Notes under the pieces: generated by a model
The model's input: only the letters and a program-made list of their open reading frames with translations
Database searches by the model: none
Told to the model about the DNA's origin: nothing
Source: Collinsella sp. AK_207A
Lineage (GTDB): Bacteria; Actinomycetota; Coriobacteriia; Coriobacteriales; Coriobacteriaceae
Direction: 5' to 3'
Length of the DNA stretch: 64,000 nucleotides
Assembly (NCBI RefSeq): GCF_902501965.1
Contig: NZ_CABWID010000014.1
Coordinates: 124,001-188,000, forward strand
Made by a program: the position numbers and the translations under genes
Part shown: piece by piece, positions 60,679 through 64,000 of the stretch
Layout of the letters: every line of letters starts with the position of its first letter
How positions within the stretch are numbered: position 1 is the stretch's first letter

Positions 60679-63342
60679 ATGTCCGAGGAACGCTTCGCCG
60701 AACATGAGCTGGTCGCGGGTGGCTGCGCGTACACCTACTATGCTGTGCACGATATTCCCGGCGCGGACCGGCTGCCCGTGTCGCTGCAGGTCCTCGTGGA
60801 GAACGTGCTCCGCTGCGTGGCCGACCCGGTCGAGGCGCGCGCCCAGGCCGAGGCCATCGTGCGCGCGGGCCTTGCCGGCGAGGCGGGTCCCGAGATCGAG
60901 TTCATGCCGGCGCGCGTGCTCTTCCAGGATTTCACCGGCGTGCCCGTCTTCGTCGACTTCGCCGCTATGCGCGATGCCGCTGCGGCGCGCGGGGGAGACC
61001 CCGAGCGCGTGAACCCGCAGATTCCCTGCACGCTCGTCGTGGACCATTCCGTTGCCGCCGACGTGGTCTCCTGCGCCTGCGCCGCCGCCGAGAACGCGCG
61101 GATCGAGGCCGAGCGCAACGCCGAGCGCTTCGCCTTCCTCAAGTGGAGCCAGGTGTCCTTTGAGAACGTCAAGATCGTTCCGCCCGGACAGGGCATCTGC
61201 CACCAGCTGAACATCGAGCGCTTCTGCCGGGTGGCCATGGAGGGGCCCGCCGCGCACCGCGTCGCGGACGCCCCCGCGCTCGCGTTCGACACGCTCGTGG
61301 GCACCGATTCCCACACCACCACGGCCAACGGCATGGGTGTGCTCGGCTGGGGCGTGGGAGGTATCGAGGCCGAGGCTGCGGCGCTTGGCCAGCCCATCAC
61401 CATGCTCGTGCCCGAGGTCGTGGGCGTTCGCCTGGTGGGCGAGCTCGGCCATGCGGCCTCGGCCATGGACGTCGCGCTCACCTTCGCCGAGCGCTTGCGC
61501 GCGCTGGGCGTGGTGGGCAAACTCGTGGAGTGCTTCGGCCCCGGCGTCTCGGCGCTCACGGCCACGCAGCGCGCCACCATCTCCAACATGACCCCCGAGT
61601 ACGGCGCCACCGCCACGCTTTTCCCCGCGGACGCGGCCGTCCTCGCGCAGCTCGAGCTCTCCGGCCGCGCGCCGGAGCAGCTCGCCATCACGCGCGCCTA
61701 CCTCGCCGCGCAGGGCCTGGACGACGCCGCGCCCCAACCCGAGCGCGTGTTCTCGCAGGTGGTCGAGATCGACCTCTCGGCCATCCGTCCCACGCTCGCC
61801 GGCCCCTCTCGTCCGCACAACCGGGTGGACGTGGCCGCCCTTCCCGCGCGCTTCGAGGACGCGCTCGCGGGGCACGGCCGCACGCCGGGCGGCAGCTTCC
61901 CGGTCGCCTTCGATGGGGAAACCTACGAGCTTCGCCATGGTGCCATCGCCATCGCCGCGGTGACCAGCTGCACCACCGCCACCGACCCGGCCATGATGGT
62001 GGCCGCCGGCCTCGTGGCGAAGCGCGCCTGCGAGCTCGGCGCCGAGCCCCTGCCTTGGGTGAAGAAGGTGCTCGCTCCCGGCTCCCATGCCACCACGGAG
62101 CTACTCGAGCGCGCGGGCCTGCTCGAGTCGCTCGCACGTCAGGGTTTCGCCACCTGCGGCTACGGCTGCATGAGCTGCATCGGCAACTCCGGCCCCGTCT
62201 TCGCCCCGATGCACGAGATCGCCGGCGACTGCGAGCTCACGAGCGTGCTTTCGGGCAACCGCAACTTCGACGGGCGCATCTCGCCCGACGTCGCCCAGAA
62301 CTACCTGGCCGCTCCGGCGCTCGTGGTCGCCTACGCCCTCGCCGGGACCGTCGAGGTAGACCTTGAGCACCAGCCCGTCTGCCAGGGCACCGACGGTCCG
62401 GTCTTCCTTGCCGACCTGCTGCCTTCCGACGAGGAAGTCGCCGACGTTCTTTCTCGCGTGCTCGACCCGAGCCTCTATGAGGGCGCCGACGCCGCGCTTT
62501 ACCAGGGCGACGAGCACTGGCGCGCGCTCGCCGCGGAACCCAGCCCCACGTTCTCATGGGACCCCGCCTCCACCTACGTGCGCCGTCCCTCGTACTTCGA
62601 GGACGCGCGCCCCGGTACCTCGTTCTCGCTCGAGGGCGCGCGCTGCCTGGCGCTCTTGCCCGACTTCGTGACCACCGACCACATCTCACCCGCCGGCGCC
62701 ATCGCCCCCGATTCGCCCGCCGCGGCCTACCTGCGCGAGCGCGGCATCGCCGACGCCGATTTCAACACCTACGGCAGCCGTCGCGGCAACCACGAGGTCA
62801 TGATGCGCGGCACCTTCGCTAACGTGAAGCTTGAGAACGCGCTGGCCAGTGGCCGCGTGGGCGGTTGGACGCGCGATCCCTTCTCGGGCGAGATCGTGAG
62901 CATCTTCGACGCCGCCGAGAGCGCCCGCGCCCACGGTGCCCCGCTCGTGGTCGTCGCCGGCAAGATGTACGGATCCGGCAGCTCGCGCGACTGGGCCGCC
63001 AAGGGTCCGGGCCTGCTCGGCGTGCGCGCCGTCATCGCCCAGAGCTTCGAGCGCATCCACCGCTCCAACCTGGTCGGCATGGGCATCCTGCCCCTCCAGT
63101 TCCTGGAGGGCGAGAGCGCGCAGTCGCTCGGCCTCACCGGGCGCGAGGTGTTCGGCATCGACGACGTCTCGTTCCCGCCCGCGGGCCCGCTTCCCATGCT
63201 CGCCCAAGTGCACGCGGTGCGCGAGGACGGTTCCGAGGTGGCATTCCAGGCGCGGGTGCGCGTGGACACGGCAACGGAGGCGGCGTATCTCCGCGCCGGT
63301 GGCATCCTGCCCTTCGTGCTGAATAGCCTGCTCGATCGATAG
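60679..63342 (+). CDS. acnA: Aconitate hydratase
   Basis: This 887-residue iron-sulfur enzyme isomerises citrate and isocitrate. The 4Fe-4S ligands are C431 (TSCTTATDP), C497 and C500 (GYGCMSC). GTDSHTTTANGMGVLGWGVGGIEAEAA and GSSRDWAAKGPGLLG are typical AcnA segments. In an anaerobic Coriobacteriia cell it probably serves glutamate synthesis rather than a full TCA cycle. No citrate synthase or isocitrate dehydrogenase is in the window. GCAGGGGAG precedes the ATG. Confidence 0.95.
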   Translation: MSEERFAEHELVAGGCAYTYYAVHDIPGADRLPVSLQVLVENVLRCVADPVEARAQAEAIVRAGLAGEAGPEIEFMPARVLFQDFTGVPVFVDFAAMRDAAAARGGDPERVNPQIPCTLVVDHSVAADVVSCACAAAENARIEAERNAERFAFLKWSQVSFENVKIVPPGQGICHQLNIERFCRVAMEGPAAHRVADAPALAFDTLVGTDSHTTTANGMGVLGWGVGGIEAEAAALGQPITMLVPEVVGVRLVGELGHAASAMDVALTFAERLRALGVVGKLVECFGPGVSALTATQRATISNMTPEYGATATLFPADAAVLAQLELSGRAPEQLAITRAYLAAQGLDDAAPQPERVFSQVVEIDLSAIRPTLAGPSRPHNRVDVAALPARFEDALAGHGRTPGGSFPVAFDGETYELRHGAIAIAAVTSCTTATDPAMMVAAGLVAKRACELGAEPLPWVKKVLAPGSHATTELLERAGLLESLARQGFATCGYGCMSCIGNSGPVFAPMHEIAGDCELTSVLSGNRNFDGRISPDVAQNYLAAPALVVAYALAGTVEVDLEHQPVCQGTDGPVFLADLLPSDEEVADVLSRVLDPSLYEGADAALYQGDEHWRALAAEPSPTFSWDPASTYVRRPSYFEDARPGTSFSLEGARCLALLPDFVTTDHISPAGAIAPDSPAAAYLRERGIADADFNTYGSRRGNHEVMMRGTFANVKLENALASGRVGGWTRDPFSGEIVSIFDAAESARAHGAPLVVVAGKMYGSGSSRDWAAKGPGLLGVRAVIAQSFERIHRSNLVGMGILPLQFLEGESAQSLGLTGREVFGIDDVSFPPAGPLPMLAQVHAVREDGSEVAFQARVRVDTATEAAYLRAGGILPFVLNSLLDR

Positions 63343-63361
63343 GGATTCCGAAAGGTGGGAC

Positions 63362-64000
63362 ATGATCTGCCCCCATTGCCTGAAAAGCGTTGACGACGAC
63401 GTGTCGTTCTGTCCGCATTGCCATTCGTACCTGGGTTCTGGCGCTTCGAGCCATTCCGAGTTCGTCTTCTGCGAGGGCTGCGGCGCGCGCCTCCACCCGA
63501 AGGACCGCACCTGTCCCAAGTGCGGGCGTCCGGCCCCCGGCATCCTCTCCGCGGATTCGGCCTCCTCTGACCTGGCGGCTGGACGGACGGCGAGCTTCCC
63601 GCGTCTTTCGCACCAGATGATCGAATCGGAGCTTCCCGACCTCAAGCACGATGCCATGACCGCGTCCCGGACCGTCCATGAGGAGGTTGACCCGTTCGCC
63701 ACGAGCGTGCTCGACGCCGGCGACATCGCCGCCGCCGAGCGTTCCGGGGAGAGCCGCGTGGCTCCCGCGGCGACGTCGGACGACGAGACGGCCGACCCGT
63801 ACCACAAGCCCCGCCGCCGGTGGGTCCGGCGCCTCCTTGCCTGCCTGGTCCTGGTGGCGCTCGTGGGCGGCGGCGTGTGGTTCGTCCGCGAGGACCCACT
63901 GGGAGTCATGCCCACCGCCGTCTCGCGGCTCAAGAGCTCGGCGAGCCAGATGTTCCCCAGCCGCCAGCGGGCCGAGGCGGGCTCGGCGGGCGGGGCCGCG
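63362..64000 (+). CDS. Double zinc-ribbon membrane protein (partial)
   Basis: The frame opens MICPHCLKSVDDDVSFCPHC and continues with a second ribbon, FCEGCGARLHPKDRTCPKCG, then an acidic disordered linker and one membrane helix (LLACLVLVALVGGGVWFV). 213 codons are visible and the frame is open at the window edge, so the C-terminal, extracytoplasmic part is missing. It starts 19 bp after aconitase with GGTGGG upstream. Function unknown. Confidence 0.75.
   Translation, partial: MICPHCLKSVDDDVSFCPHCHSYLGSGASSHSEFVFCEGCGARLHPKDRTCPKCGRPAPGILSADSASSDLAAGRTASFPRLSHQMIESELPDLKHDAMTASRTVHEEVDPFATSVLDAGDIAAAERSGESRVAPAATSDDETADPYHKPRRRWVRRLLACLVLVALVGGGVWFVREDPLGVMPTAVSRLKSSASQMFPSRQRAEAGSAGGAA

Overview
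The window is high-GC chromosomal DNA from an actinobacterial gut anaerobe of the class Coriobacteriia, most likely Collinsella or a close relative. The basis is gene order and content: an rnj-ftsK-rodZ-rimO-pgsA-cinA-recA-recX-rny-spoVS-miaB-miaA-hflX-lexA core, both RNase J and RNase Y, an LPXTG surface protein, LexA boxes of the Gram-positive type, and a LuxR-type membrane regulator. No species assignment can be proven from the sequence alone. There is no rRNA operon, CRISPR array, prophage or intact insertion sequence. Most genes lie on the + strand.

Layout. 1-4.4 kb: the start of a ModE-like regulator gene (-), then guaB and leuS. 4.4-4.7 kb: a long imperfect palindrome. 4.7-25.6 kb: RNA decay and processing, DNA translocation, cell shape, tRNA and ribosome modification, and recombination genes, interrupted by an LPXTG surface-protein gene. 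25.6-28.8 kb: relics of nucleotidyltransferase genes, an acyltransferase-like membrane protein, lexA diverging from a LysM/membrane gene that looks like a YneA-type division inhibitor, then nrdR and dut. 28.9-34.6 kb: a glycolipid glycosyltransferase, trxB, alaS and ruvX. 34.5-39.3 kb: mltG, a YqeG phosphatase, a shikimate kinase, a dehydroquinate-synthase-like pseudoenzyme, a second long palindrome and an M24 peptidase. 39.4-41.5 kb: a membrane regulator with a helix-turn-helix at both ends, preceded by an overlapping 49-codon leader ORF and followed by a small membrane-anchored protein. 41.6-47.4 kb: efp, an Asp23-family gene, nusB, xseB, tlyA, nadK, recN and aroQ. 47.4-55.5 kb (-): a seven-gene aromatic amino-acid operon, aroF-tyrA-aroB-aroA-aroC-pheA-aroE/aroK. 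55.5-57.7 kb: a third palindrome cluster, a frameshifted gene, two small membrane-protein genes and further hairpins. 57.7-64 kb: tRNA-Arg(CCG), a P-type ATPase, aconitase and a truncated zinc-ribbon membrane protein.

How the genes work together. The SOS response is visible as a circuit: a 20-bp palindromic LexA box fills the spacer of the recA promoter, and three more boxes lie between lexA and the LysM gene. The shikimate pathway is encoded completely: aroQ at 46.9 kb supplies the step missing from the large operon. A shikimate kinase plus a DHQ-synthase relic also remain at the usual actinobacterial position between mltG and pepQ-efp-nusB.

The most unusual features are the recurring 130-250 bp intergenic palindromes, the double-HTH membrane regulator with its coupled leader, the active-site-less AroB paralogue, a GHKL ATPase between rny and spoVS, and an IMP dehydrogenase that matches the Tritrichomonas foetus enzyme in length and catalytic-Cys position.
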